Of a DNA stretch of 59,945 nucleotides, positions 18,620 through 27,074 are shown one piece after another. The number at the start of each line of letters is the position of its first letter. Position 1 is the first letter of the stretch. The position numbers and the translations under genes were made by a program. The stretch is taken from the NCBI GenBank assembly GCA_947626415.1, contig CANQSA010000014.1, positions 1 through 59,945 of the forward strand, in the 5' to 3' direction. The notes under the pieces are model-generated. The model made no database searches. It saw only the letters and a list, made by a program, of their open reading frames with translations, and was not told the DNA's origin. This stretch comes from an uncultured Lachnospiraceae bacterium. GTDB lineage: Bacteria > Bacillota > Clostridia > Lachnospirales > Lachnospiraceae.

Positions 18620-19767
18620 CTGAAAAATTCAGGGACCGCCATTTTTCCCATGTTCTGCTGCTTCATTTCCATGGAAATATGTACATAACGGTTCAGCGTG
18701 ATATTGACTGTAGAATGTCCCAGAATTTCACTGAGCGACTTCATATCAAATCCCGCTTCTATGCATCTGGTGGCAAATGTATGGCGCAGAACATGAAAAT
18801 TCATTTCCGGAATTCCGGCATTTTCCAGTACCCGCTTAAAATAATACTGGAACGAACGGGGCTCATAAAAAGACCTGCTCTTTCCAGTCAGCAAAAAGGC
18901 TTCCTCAGATTGCGGTTTGTGACGTTTTAAGATTGGCAGTAAGAAATTCGGGATCGGAATATCCCGAACGGCCGCTTCACTTTTTGGCGGCGTAATAATG
19001 ACATTTGTTTTTCTCTCCTCTCCATCGGAAAAATTCTGTACGCGCTGCATCGTAGCATGAATCCGGATCATATGCTCTTCCAGACGGATTCCTTTCCATT
19101 TCAACGCGCATATCTCACCGATCCTAAGTCCCATATACAGACTGATCAAAATCCCGATATTCTTGGGATTTTCATTTTCCAGAAGATAACGTCCCAGTCT
19201 GTCCTGCTCCTGATGATTCAAAATCTGCAGTTTCTTCTCCGAAACTTTAAGCCGGATATCCTGAATACAGCAGCCCACTGTGATATTTTTTCTCCCGGCG
19301 TACTGAAGGATCTCCCCGATCACAGTAAGCATATTCTTTACGGTTTTTGCGGAAAGACCTCCGCTTCCGTCTATCCGCCCGCAGCGGATTTTAAACATGG
19401 CAAATTCCTCAAGCTGGCTGGTCTGGATTTCATCTATATGATAATTTCCTAAAAAGGGCAGAATATGATTCTGCAGCAGATTCTGGTATTTCACCATGGT
19501 AGATTTCTTGTTATTCACATAAATAAACGCATACCATTGCGCCGCGACGGTATAAAACTTATCTTCCTCCCGTTTCCTTTCCCGGCGCAGTTTTTTCTGT
19601 TCTTCCACTTCTACCTTTTTCTCGGCTATTTTCAGTTTTACCTCTCCGTAATTTTTGGCGTATATATATCCGTATATGGCTTTTCCTGAATCTTCATAGC
19701 CTTTGATATACCTGCCTTCCCACCGTCCGTCCTTCCGTTTGTAGATATTTTCTCCTCTTCTTGACAT
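18616..19767 (-). CDS. Tyrosine recombinase (integrase), solitary
   Basis: The 383-residue protein has an N-terminal arm-type DNA-binding part, a charged coiled stretch (about 45-75), a SAM-like core-binding domain (about 80-170) and a catalytic domain. All catalytic residues can be seen: Arg in GLRIGEICALKW, HxxR in HVLRHTFATR, His in GHSTV and Tyr in NRYVH. It resembles integrases of Tn916-like elements and phages. I chose ATG 19767, preceded by AAAGGAGG; an in-frame start 27 bases earlier lacks a site. No excisionase, phage or conjugation genes are nearby, so it is either a remnant or acts alone. The coding style looks more A+T-rich than its neighbours. Confidence 0.9.
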   Translation of the reverse strand: MSRRGENIYKRKDGRWEGRYIKGYEDSGKAIYGYIYAKNYGEVKLKIAEKKVEVEEQKKLRRERKREEDKFYTVAAQWYAFIYVNNKKSTMVKYQNLLQNHILPFLGNYHIDEIQTSQLEEFAMFKIRCGRIDGSGGLSAKTVKNMLTVIGEILQYAGRKNITVGCCIQDIRLKVSEKKLQILNHQEQDRLGRYLLENENPKNIGILISLYMGLRIGEICALKWKGIRLEEHMIRIHATMQRVQNFSDGEERKTNVIITPPKSEAAVRDIPIPNFLLPILKRHKPQSEEAFLLTGKSRSFYEPRSFQYYFKRVLENAGIPEMNFHVLRHTFATRCIEAGFDMKSLSEILGHSTVNITLNRYVHISMEMKQQNMGKMAVPEFFS

Positions 19768-19792
19768 TTGTATTCCTCCTTTCTGATTCGGC

Positions 19793-19813
19793 AATCGACC
19801 TGATCAGTCGATT
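19793..19813. promoter_or_regulatory. Near-palindrome in the integrase leader
   Basis: AATCGAC-c-TGATCA-GTCGATT is a 7-base perfect inverted repeat whose centre is itself a TGATCA palindrome. It lies about 20 bases before the integrase ribosome binding site. On the plus strand a T6 run follows. It may be an operator for the integrase, a recombination core or an RNA hairpin. Confidence 0.5.
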
Positions 19814-19850
19814 TTTTCTACATTTGAATCATACACGAGTTTATTCTGTT

Positions 19851-19900
19851 TTTTTAACAAAAATAAAGGATATCGCGGAGTCAGTCACTCCATGATATCC
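19851..19900 (-). terminator. Terminator of the plsY-GT28-GH105 operon
   Basis: On the minus strand GGATATC-AT-GGAGT-GACTG-ACTCC-GC-GATATCC forms a two-part stem with a small internal loop. TTTATTTTTGTT follows. It lies about 70 bases past the GH105 stop. Confidence 0.75.
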
Positions 19901-19970
19901 TCTGTCAATCATTGTTCGAATTGCCGAACAGATCTCTGCAGCTTTATGATACAATGTATGTTTAAGTATC

Positions 19971-21170
19971 CTATGCCAGATACAGCATTTCCGAATAAGC
20001 CATGATAAACGGGCCGCTGCCCTTGCCCTCGTCGGGAAGATAATATTCCGCCCGCTCATAGTTGTTGGCGTTGCTGGCGATCACCTTGAGATAAATGTCC
20101 GTCAGGCTGCCGTTTTTCAGTTTCAATTCGGTCATTCCGACAAACGCTCTGACGGCGTACGCCCGATAGGACTCCTCCAGCCATCCATGACGCACCGCCT
20201 TTAAAATGGCATATACCATCATGGCGGTTCCGCTGGTTTCCAGCCGGTTCGTATCCGTCACAGGACGATCCGGCATATTTGCCCACATCCCGCTCGGATC
20301 CTGACAGCGAATCATCCCGTCTGTCAGCAGTTTGAAAGACTGTTTGCGCCGCTTCAGATAAATTTCCGGCAGCACTTCCATGATATCCGTCATCGCCATT
20401 GCGTACCAGCCGATCGCCCTGGTCCAGTGATACGGGCATACGTCATCCCTGCTGTTGCAGGCATGGTAATACAGTCCGTTCGGCGCCAGCATATTGTCCG
20501 CTACCCAGTCCAGCCTTTCATTGATCAGCGCAAACTGCCGTTCATCTCCGGTCTTTGCCGCATAATGGGCCAAAAAGGGCTGCAGCATATAAATGCCGTC
20601 CAGCCAGATGATATAATTGAACGGTCTGCCTCCTGCCCAGCCGTGCCAGTAATTATGGCCCAGCTTCTCAGCGGTAAATTCCAAAGCCACAATATTGCCT
20701 TTGGAATTCCGGTATTCCGGATCCGCTACATCCCGATACAGCGCGCCGGCGATTTCCATATAAGCGTCGCTGCCGCTACTCATACGAACCAGCAGCGCCG
20801 CCGTCTTATAACAATCTACGCCATGGCAGTCCACATACCCGGCCAGATTCCGGCTCAATTCCTTTGTGCCGTCCGGTTTGGTTACGATCATGGCGTCCAG
20901 GTAAGCTCTCACATAGGAAAGATATGCACCGTACTGCTCCGGCGCGGCTTCATAGACATCAAACAGTCCTTCCATCACAACGCCGTTATAATAACTCCAG
21001 TCAAACAGATAAGGCTCCTCTGCCGGGCTGCGCTTTTCATTATCCCAGGAGAAAAATTTCTTCTCATCCGGCACAACCAGTTCCGGTCTGTTTTCCTTCG
21101 ATCGGATCGTCAGATTTTCAATATATTCCTTCGCTGCCTGTAAGGCCGCCTGTACTCTCTCTGTCTCCAT
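19971..21170 (-). CDS. GH105/GH88 unsaturated glycuronyl hydrolase
   Basis: The 399-residue protein is an (alpha/alpha)6-barrel hydrolase of the YteR/GH105 type, which hydrates the double bond at the end of pectin-lyase products. PFNYIIWLDGIYM carries the likely catalytic aspartate, and HWTRAIGWYAMAM and RLETSGTAMMVYAIL are family landmarks. No signal peptide is seen, so it should act in the cytoplasm. ATG 21170 lies inside the upstream glycosyltransferase gene (53-base overlap) after an AGAGGAAG site. No lyase or sugar transporter is nearby, so its place behind lipid genes is unexpected. Confidence 0.85.
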   Translation of the reverse strand: METERVQAALQAAKEYIENLTIRSKENRPELVVPDEKKFFSWDNEKRSPAEEPYLFDWSYYNGVVMEGLFDVYEAAPEQYGAYLSYVRAYLDAMIVTKPDGTKELSRNLAGYVDCHGVDCYKTAALLVRMSSGSDAYMEIAGALYRDVADPEYRNSKGNIVALEFTAEKLGHNYWHGWAGGRPFNYIIWLDGIYMLQPFLAHYAAKTGDERQFALINERLDWVADNMLAPNGLYYHACNSRDDVCPYHWTRAIGWYAMAMTDIMEVLPEIYLKRRKQSFKLLTDGMIRCQDPSGMWANMPDRPVTDTNRLETSGTAMMVYAILKAVRHGWLEESYRAYAVRAFVGMTELKLKNGSLTDIYLKVIASNANNYERAEYYLPDEGKGSGPFIMAYSEMLYLA

Positions 21171-22326
21171 CCGCTTCCTCTTCTCTTTCCGCCGGTTCCG
21201 CATTTCGGACGATCTGTTCCGCCAGATCACAGATATCCGACGCCGCGTGACTGTTGATCTGCTCCCGCTGATTCTGAATCATCCGCGCCCGGATATCTTC
21301 TTTTTGTAATTTCTTCAGCATTTCAATCAATTTGCTTTTCGCGTACCGGTAAGAAATATTCAGGGAAATACTCATGCCGTGCTTGGCGAAATAATGCATA
21401 TTCCGCATTTCACATCCCGGGATCGGAATGGTATGCACCAGAGAGATCCCACTCACAGCCGCTTCCGTAGATGAAAGGCCGCCCGGTTTCGTAATATACA
21501 GACTGCAGGCTTTTAAATAAAGCGGCATCTGATCAGTATGCTCCAAAATCAGTACCTGATCTCCGTATATTTTATTCAGCTTTTTATACAGCCGGCTGTG
21601 TGTGCCGCAGAGAACGATCATCTGCATCTGCGGATCTTCTTTGCAGTATTCCGCGACAATATGGATCACCTGCTCGATCTTGCCGGCGCCCATGCTGCCG
21701 CCCGCAATCAGCACATATTTTTTCTCTGGATCCAGTCCCAGCTGCAGAATGGCTTCCTCCCGCTCCATCGGCTCGGAAAACGCCCTGCTGACCGGAATTC
21801 CCAGCGCATGCAGCTTTTCCTCCGGGATCCCGTATTTGATATAATCGCTCTCCAGTTCTTTTGTCGGGACCACATAGGCGTCGCAGTCCGTCTCTTCCGT
21901 AAACGGAATACAGGCGTAGTCGGTTGCCAGGAAAATCATCCGGGGGACTTCGATCCCGTGATTTTTCATATTGGTCAGAATATCCGCCGGAAACAGATGC
22001 GGCATAAAAACCACATCATAGTGATGTTCGGACAAATACTGCTCCATTATCTCCGTCATGGCGCCGTTGCAGTAATAGACCGGCGACTTAAACGGCAGTC
22101 TTCTGTACAGGCTGCCCAACCGGTAAATAAATCCGAATAAAACCGGCGCTTTCTGTACCAGTTTGATATAAGTCTGATTGACACGATTGGCAAGCCGTTC
22201 ACTGCGCAATGAATACGGATTCATCATTTCCGCGGCGTGTCCCCGACGGATCAGCTCTTCTTTTACTGCTTTCCCGGCAGAATCATGTCCGCCTCCGGTG
22301 CCGCAGGATAGTATTAACGCATCCAT
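21118..22326 (-). CDS. GT28 diacylglycerol glycosyltransferase (UgtP/MGDG synthase-like)
   Basis: The 402-residue protein shows the MGDG_synth N-terminal motif SCGTGGGHDSAGKAVKEEL at residues 7-25 and the C-terminal sugar-nucleotide site LYITKPGGLSSTEA. Family members transfer glucose or galactose from UDP-sugars to diacylglycerol, giving the glycolipid anchor of lipoteichoic acid or membrane glycolipids. Its start overlaps the plsY stop by 13 bases and its end overlaps the GH105 gene, so the three are probably translated together. The sugar is not predictable from sequence. A charged C-terminal tail, about residues 375-402, encodes the overlap. Confidence 0.88.
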   Translation of the reverse strand: MDALILSCGTGGGHDSAGKAVKEELIRRGHAAEMMNPYSLRSERLANRVNQTYIKLVQKAPVLFGFIYRLGSLYRRLPFKSPVYYCNGAMTEIMEQYLSEHHYDVVFMPHLFPADILTNMKNHGIEVPRMIFLATDYACIPFTEETDCDAYVVPTKELESDYIKYGIPEEKLHALGIPVSRAFSEPMEREEAILQLGLDPEKKYVLIAGGSMGAGKIEQVIHIVAEYCKEDPQMQMIVLCGTHSRLYKKLNKIYGDQVLILEHTDQMPLYLKACSLYITKPGGLSSTEAAVSGISLVHTIPIPGCEMRNMHYFAKHGMSISLNISYRYAKSKLIEMLKKLQKEDIRARMIQNQREQINSHAASDICDLAEQIVRNAEPAEREEEADGDRESTGGLTGSEGIY

Positions 22327-22931
22327 AATAGTTTGATTCCTATGCTTTCTAATTTCTCGCTGCTCTTATGTAAGCGGTAGCAGACCATAGCCGTGATCAG
22401 TAAAAAGCCCAGACTGACCGCCCAGTTATGAAAGAAAACGACCAGGCAGATCAGAGTTGTTACATAAGCGATAATGGTGCGGTAAAAGTGCGGTGTTATC
22501 CGAAGCACCAGGGAAAAGAAAATAAAAAAGGCAGCAAGCAGAACGGCCGGCTTCCATTCCGGCAGAAGTCCGAGCAGACAGCCAAATGTTACGGCAATGC
22601 CTTTTCCGCCCTGAAATCCGTAAAATAGAGGAAAGATATGTCCGAACACAGGCGCCGCCAGCACAAGCGCCAATCCCTGTTTCATCAGCGCGGCATCCGA
22701 AATCCCCGCGATATATAAATACACAGGGATCCATCCTTTCGCCAGATCCCCGATCAGAGTCAGGATCCCGCACCAGAATCCACCGTATTGAAACGCATTG
22801 GCCGTTCCCGGGTTTTGATCCTTTGCTCTTTCAAAGATATCCCGTTTCTGGATCAGTCCGGCAGATACCCGTCCGAATAAGATACTGCCGGACAGATATC
22901 CGAGCAGGATAAATGCAATCATTCGTACCAT
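22314..22931 (-). CDS. plsY: Glycerol-3-phosphate acyltransferase PlsY
   Basis: The 205-residue membrane protein has five or more helices and the three PlsY motifs: GSILFGR near residue 15, NPGTANAF near 40 (replacing the usual NPGATN) and GFQGGKGIA near 105. PlsY adds an acyl group from acyl-phosphate to glycerol-3-phosphate, the first step of phospholipid synthesis. I chose ATG 22931, with AAGGGAG ten bases before it; a TTG at 22955 would include that site in the coding part. A second plsY elsewhere is likely in such genomes, but this copy sits in a glycolipid operon. Confidence 0.88.
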   Translation of the reverse strand: MVRMIAFILLGYLSGSILFGRVSAGLIQKRDIFERAKDQNPGTANAFQYGGFWCGILTLIGDLAKGWIPVYLYIAGISDAALMKQGLALVLAAPVFGHIFPLFYGFQGGKGIAVTFGCLLGLLPEWKPAVLLAAFFIFFSLVLRITPHFYRTIIAYVTTLICLVVFFHNWAVSLGFLLITAMVCYRLHKSSEKLESIGIKLLWMR

Positions 22932-22976
22932 AAGCAATCGGCTCCCTTCTCGCAAAAATACCTCTCTAAAATAAAG

Positions 22977-23005
22977 ATTTTATCGCTTTTTCACCTTTTT
23001 TTCAA
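22977..23005 (-). promoter_or_regulatory. plsY operon promoter
   Basis: TTGAAA (23005-23000) and TAAAAT (22982-22977) are 17 bases apart. This promoter diverges from the yitT promoter at 23040-23069. Confidence 0.75.
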
Positions 23006-23039
23006 CCTTATTTAACAAAAAAAACAAAAATTAAAGGGG

Positions 23040-23069
23040 TTTTCCTTTTCCGTGCTTCTATGTTATAAT
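23040..23069 (+). promoter_or_regulatory. yitT promoter (extended -10)
   Basis: A perfect TATAAT (23064-23069) is preceded by TGT, while the -35 (TTTTCC, 18 bases upstream) is weak. An extended -10 often makes up for that. Confidence 0.65.
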
Positions 23070-23102
23070 ACTGACAATAAAATATGTATTGTGGAGGTAT
23101 GA

Positions 23103-23990
23103 ATGAAAGCAAAAGAAGTCGTAAAATTGCTGACCCAGGAAGGGGAACGGATCGCAGGCTGCATTGTAGGCGCGGCGCTCTATGCCTTGGGCGTCAACAT
23201 GTTTATCGTATCCTCCGGATTTTATACCGGAGGGATTCTCGGCATCTGTCAGGTGATCCGAACCCTTTTGGTCGACTACCTGAATCTGCCGATTCACGAT
23301 TTTGATATTGCCGGTATCATTTACTATCTGGTCAATATCCCGATCCTGTTTCTGGCGTTTACCCGGATCGGCCGTAAATTCTTTGCAAAAACGCTGATCA
23401 CGGTAACCGCCATGTCCTTTTTTCTGTCGATCTATCCGGTACAGTCGATCATCAGCGACCGGATCGCCTGCAGTATCGTAGGCGGTATCCTGGCCGGCAT
23501 CGGCACCGGTATCACGCTGCGGATGGGCGCTTCCAGCGGCGGCGCCGATATTCTTGGCGTAATGCTGATCCGCTGGAAACAGAATTTCAGCGTCGGAAAG
23601 ATGAATCTGCTGGTCAATCTGGTATTATATGCCACCTGTCTGTTCCTGTTCGATGTGGAAACCGTGATCTATTCTGTGATCTATGCCGCTGTATACGCCA
23701 CCGCGGTCGACCGGATCCATATACAGAATATCAACATTGAAGCGCATATCATTACAAAGATCCACACCGGCGCTATGGAAAAAGAGATCTTCGAGGAACT
23801 GAACCGCGGTATTACCCGCTGGGAAACCCAGGGCGCTTATACCAATGAGATCAGCCACATCCTGTATATCACGCTTTCCAAATATGAACTGCACCGGCTG
23901 AAAGCAATCGTTCACAAATACGACCCCTATGCGTTTATCGTTACCAATGAAGGCGTTCAGATAGAGGGACATTACTTAAAAAAGCTGTAG
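23103..23990 (+). CDS. YitT family membrane protein
   Basis: The 295-residue protein has two DUF161 (YitT) membrane repeats with about five helices, including GFYTGGILGICQVIRTLL and RMGASSGGADILGVMLI, then a soluble DUF2179 domain from about residue 215 on. Function in the family is unsettled; transport roles have been proposed. AGGAGG-like GTGGAGG stands seven bases before the ATG. It is a single-gene unit ended by a terminator that swallows its stop codon. Confidence 0.9.
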   Translation: MKAKEVVKLLTQEGERIAGCIVGAALYALGVNMFIVSSGFYTGGILGICQVIRTLLVDYLNLPIHDFDIAGIIYYLVNIPILFLAFTRIGRKFFAKTLITVTAMSFFLSIYPVQSIISDRIACSIVGGILAGIGTGITLRMGASSGGADILGVMLIRWKQNFSVGKMNLLVNLVLYATCLFLFDVETVIYSVIYAAVYATAVDRIHIQNINIEAHIITKIHTGAMEKEIFEELNRGITRWETQGAYTNEISHILYITLSKYELHRLKAIVHKYDPYAFIVTNEGVQIEGHYLKKL

Positions 23991-24009
23991 CGTTTCGCTG
24001 CAGCTTTTT
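23979..24009. terminator. Bidirectional terminator overlapping the yitT stop
   Basis: AAAAAGCTGTAGCG and CGCTGCAGCTTTTT form a 14-base stem (one G-U pair) with a TTT loop. The TAG stop of yitT lies in the left arm. The A and T ends let it also stop minus-strand transcripts from the acetyltransferase gene. Confidence 0.85.
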
Positions 24010-24028
24010 GATTGCGCCATCCGGCGGG

Positions 24029-24460
24029 TCAAAGCAGTTTCTCCATATAGATACAGCGAAAATTCTCGCCGTGGATCACCCGGCTGAAATCCGCCTGATA
24101 CCCCAGTTTTTCATAGAATCCCACAGCGACATCCCGGCTTTCAAGAATTACCTTTTTATAACCCAGCTCCCGGATCCATTTCTCTGCTTCCGTCACGACC
24201 AGAGTGCCAAGTCCCTGATGCCGGTATTCCGGCAATACGACCACGCGGCCGATCGTCATGCTGCTTTCGTCTATTTCATATAAGCGGCAGGTTGCCACAG
24301 GAAAATCCTGATCCAGCAGAACGATATATTTGGTTTCGGGCGTGTCATGCGCGTCAAATTCCTGCCGTAACGTAATGTGGTGGGCTTTTGCCATCGCCTG
24401 AATCCGTACATAATACGCGCCTGCCTGCTGCCAGGTATTTGTTGCCCTGATCACTTCCAT
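24029..24460 (-). CDS. GNAT family N-acetyltransferase
   Basis: The 143-residue protein has the acetyl-CoA motif VVVLPEYRHQGLGTLVV at about residues 73-89 and the C-terminal ILESRDVAVGFYEKLGYQ, both typical of small GNAT enzymes. Similar proteins are annotated as acetyltransferases of unknown substrate. It lies next to a second GNAT gene on the same strand with 57 bases between; the two are not close copies. Confidence 0.85.
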   Translation of the reverse strand: MEVIRATNTWQQAGAYYVRIQAMAKAHHITLRQEFDAHDTPETKYIVLLDQDFPVATCRLYEIDESSMTIGRVVVLPEYRHQGLGTLVVTEAEKWIRELGYKKVILESRDVAVGFYEKLGYQADFSRVIHGENFRCIYMEKLL

Positions 24461-24517
24461 TTTCGACTCCTCCTGCAGCTGTATTTTGATCGAAACGGCC
24501 CTTTTGCCATTTTCGTC

Positions 24518-25042
24518 TTACAGATTATTGCGTTCATACAGGTCAAACACAGGAATTTCCGGAATATTCCGCTTCAAATCCCGTGTCCCGGCAAAGCGAA
24601 ACCCCATGGCTTCGTATAACCTTTTTGCCGGAAGATTACTCGGCACCACATCCAGCCGAAGCGCCGAATATCCTTTTTCTTTGGCAGTCTCTATACAATA
24701 GGCCACCATAAATTTTCCGATTCCTCTGTGGTAACGCTCCGGATCGGCAGCAAGGGTATGGATCACCAGATAGCTTCCCTCCGGCAGCGAAACGCTCCAG
24801 TCTCCGGCGCTGTAATCCCCCATCGGATCCTCATTCAGGATAAAGGCGCCTGCAGCCTGTTCGCCTTCCAGACAGAGGTATTGTACGCCATTTCGGATCG
24901 CCTGTCCGGTACTTTCTCTTCCCGGATAGGAACCGTGTGTCCATTTCGGATAATTCCTGTGCTGTTCCAGATACGCGGTCACTTTATCATAAAATTCGGC
25001 AGCCGCCTCCCAATCTGCTTCTGTACACTTGATAATCTGCAT
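24518..25042 (-). CDS. GNAT family N-acetyltransferase
   Basis: The 174-residue protein shows the GNAT core HTLAADPERYHRGIGKFMV (about residues 92-110) and the family end motif PAKRLYEAMGFRFAG. Substrate unknown. I chose ATG 25042 because AAAAGGAA stands about nine bases upstream; a longer frame from 25093 would cross that site and has no homology-like start. It follows the tsf terminator and probably has its own promoter, which I could not point out. Confidence 0.82.
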   Translation of the reverse strand: MQIIKCTEADWEAAAEFYDKVTAYLEQHRNYPKWTHGSYPGRESTGQAIRNGVQYLCLEGEQAAGAFILNEDPMGDYSAGDWSVSLPEGSYLVIHTLAADPERYHRGIGKFMVAYCIETAKEKGYSALRLDVVPSNLPAKRLYEAMGFRFAGTRDLKRNIPEIPVFDLYERNNL

Positions 25043-25109
25043 GAAACCTGATTCCTTTTCTTTTCCAAACTTTTCCGCAAGATTCCGGAACATTGCGGAG
25101 AATTGCAGG

Positions 25110-25142
25110 AAACCGCCGGAATCCGTTTCATTCCGGCGGTTT
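25110..25142. terminator. tsf terminator
   Basis: AAACCGCCGGAAT and ATTCCGGCGGTTT form a perfect 13-base stem with a 7-base loop. It lies 31 bases past the tsf stop on the minus strand. Confidence 0.85.
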
Positions 25143-25173
25143 CAATCTTAATTTGTTCCTGTTTCGGAATTGA

Positions 25174-26103
25174 TTACTGTGCCATCTGCTTTGCAACTTC
25201 AGCCGCAAAATCTTCGTTCTTCTTCTCTAACCCTTCGCCGGTCTCAAAGCGGACAAATTTTACGACCTTCAGGTTTGCGCCGACTTCCTTCGCAACCTGC
25301 TCTACATATTTGCCTACGGACTGCTTGCCGTCCTCAGCCTTTACATAAACCTGATCCAACAGGCAGATTTCCTTCAGTTCCTTATTGATCCGGCCCATAA
25401 CCATGCCGCTTATGATCTTTTCATTAGCATCCGGCTTCTCATTCTTAGCAGCCGTTGTCAGAATCGCCTTCTCATTTTCGATATATTCCTGATCTACTTC
25501 ATCACGGGATACATACTTGGCGTTCATAGCCGCAACCTGCATTGCCACATTTTTCAGTGCTTCTTTTACTTCCGCATTTACAACGTCAGTTTCAGCCTGT
25601 ACCAAAACGCCGATTCTGCCGCCGCCGTGGATATAAGGAACGATGATCCCATTGTCTGCGGACAGCTTTGCGAAACGGCGGATCGTCATATTCTCTCCGA
25701 TTACCGCGATCTGGCTGACCAGTTCTTCTCTGACTGTCTTAGACGGATCTGCGATCCAGGGAGTCGTCAGCAGCGCGTCCACATCTGCCGCGTCAGAATC
25801 CAGAACGGTATCTGCAACGCCGTTTACAAAGGTTCTGAACTTCTCGTTCTTTGCCACAAAGTCAGTCTCACTGTTTACTTCAACGATAGCCGCAAGCGTC
25901 TCACCCTTAACGGCTGCCATGACAGTACCCTCTGCAGCGATCCGGGAAGCCTTCTTTTCAGCGGTTGCTTCGCCCTTTTCACGCAGAACCTTCACTGCTT
26001 CATCCATATTTCCATCGGTCTCAGTTAAAGCCTTCTTACAAGCCATAACGCCTGCGCCGGTCATATCTCTTAATTCTTTTACCATTGCTGCTGTAATTGT
26101 CAT
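25174..26103 (-). CDS. tsf: Translation elongation factor Ts
   Basis: The protein exchanges GDP for GTP on EF-Tu. It is 309 residues long, with the N-terminal UBA-like domain and signature LRDMTGAGVMACKKALTE at residues 11-28, and EVNSETDFVAKN. AGGAGG precedes the ATG. It follows rpsB after 27 bases, the standard bacterial order. Confidence 0.97.
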   Translation of the reverse strand: MTITAAMVKELRDMTGAGVMACKKALTETDGNMDEAVKVLREKGEATAEKKASRIAAEGTVMAAVKGETLAAIVEVNSETDFVAKNEKFRTFVNGVADTVLDSDAADVDALLTTPWIADPSKTVREELVSQIAVIGENMTIRRFAKLSADNGIIVPYIHGGGRIGVLVQAETDVVNAEVKEALKNVAMQVAAMNAKYVSRDEVDQEYIENEKAILTTAAKNEKPDANEKIISGMVMGRINKELKEICLLDQVYVKAEDGKQSVGKYVEQVAKEVGANLKVVKFVRFETGEGLEKKNEDFAAEVAKQMAQ

Positions 26104-26130
26104 TGTATTGTTCCTCCTAATTCCGTGTCC

Positions 26131-26898
26131 TTATTCAGCGTCTTCAGCCGGATCGTACTCTGCAGGCTCTTCTGCTGCCGCAGTTTCCTCAAATACGTCG
26201 TCGCCGATTGCTTCTTCACCCTGATTAGCTTCGATCACGGCGTCTGCCATCTTGGCAACGATCAGTTTTACGGCACGGATCGCATCGTCATTTCCCGGAA
26301 TCACATAATCCAGTTCCTCCGGATCACAGTTCGTATCTGCAATACCGATCAGCGGGATTCCCAAAGCTCTGGCTTCCTGTACGCAGATCCGCTCTTTCTT
26401 CGGGTCTACGACAAAAATAGCGTCCGGAATCCGCTTCATCTCCTTGATTCCGCCCAGATTCTTCTCTAACTTATCCCATTCTTTCTTTAACTTGATAACT
26501 TCCTTCTTCGGCAATACTTCAAAAGTACCGTCCTCAGCCATGGTCTCAATTTCTTTCAGTCTCTGGATTCTGCTCTGGATCGTCTTAAAGTTGGTCAGCA
26601 TACCGCCTAACCATCTCTCATTGACATAAAACATGCCACAGCGCTCTGCTTCCGTCTTAATAGCATCCTGTGCCTGCTTCTTCGTTCCTACAAACAGGAT
26701 CGTGCCGCCATTTGCCACGATATCGGCAACTGCCCGATATGCTTCATCTACCTTTACAACCGACTTCTGTAAGTCAATGATATAAATACCATTCCGTTCT
26801 GTGTAAATGTAGGGAGCCATCTTCGGGTTCCATCTTCTCGTCTGGTGTCCGAAATGTACACCTGCCTCCAGTAACTGCTTCATTGAAATAATGCTCAT
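26131..26898 (-). CDS. rpsB: 30S ribosomal protein S2
   Basis: The 255-residue protein starts [19 protein letters not shown] and has [12 protein letters not shown] and the second signature [14 protein letters not shown]. The C-terminal acidic tail ([20 protein letters not shown]) is somewhat long. CGGAGG lies eight bases before the ATG. It is the first gene of the rpsB-tsf unit, with a leader of about 130 bases holding a G+C-rich hairpin. Confidence 0.97.
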   Translation of the reverse strand: MSIISMKQLLEAGVHFGHQTRRWNPKMAPYIYTERNGIYIIDLQKSVVKVDEAYRAVADIVANGGTILFVGTKKQAQDAIKTEAERCGMFYVNERWLGGMLTNFKTIQSRIQRLKEIETMAEDGTFEVLPKKEVIKLKKEWDKLEKNLGGIKEMKRIPDAIFVVDPKKERICVQEARALGIPLIGIADTNCDPEELDYVIPGNDDAIRAVKLIVAKMADAVIEANQGEEAIGDDVFEETAAAEEPAEYDPAEDAE

Positions 26899-26954
26899 GT
26901 TCTTACCTCCGTTTGGTTAAATTCTTCTGCACACTTCGTATCTGCAAAGGACTT

Positions 26955-26983
26955 CTGCAGGCCGCGGAAGCACCGCCCCGCAG
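26955..26983 (-). promoter_or_regulatory. G+C-rich hairpin in the rpsB leader
   Basis: The mRNA would fold CTGCGGGG-CGGTGCTTCCGCGG-CCTGCAG into a stem of about nine pairs broken by mismatches. Ribosomal protein operons often carry such leader structures for autoregulation; whether this one does is inference. Confidence 0.4.
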
Positions 26984-27022
26984 ATCGGCATGCATGCTTT
27001 CTTAGTTCAACCTCAATACCAT

Positions 27023-27046
27023 AACATAAAAAGCCCGAAGATGCAA
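27023..27046 (-). promoter_or_regulatory. Possible rpsB promoter overlapping the topA terminator
   Basis: TTGCAT at 27046-27041 lies in the loop side of the topA terminator and TATGGT follows after 17 bases, preceded by TGT. The match is moderate. Confidence 0.35.
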
Positions 27047-27062
27047 GTGCTTTCGGGCTTTT
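27029..27062 (-). terminator. topA terminator
   Basis: On the minus strand AAAAGCCCGAA and TTCGGGCTTTTT form an 11-base stem with an 11-base loop and a T5 tail, 13 bases past the topA stop. Confidence 0.85.
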
Positions 27063-27074
27063 CCTGTAAAAAAA

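Noticed and set aside
18579-19970. Prophage or conjugative element around the integrase
   Set aside because: Both neighbours are cellular genes and no phage, excision or transfer gene is present; only the recombinase can be supported.
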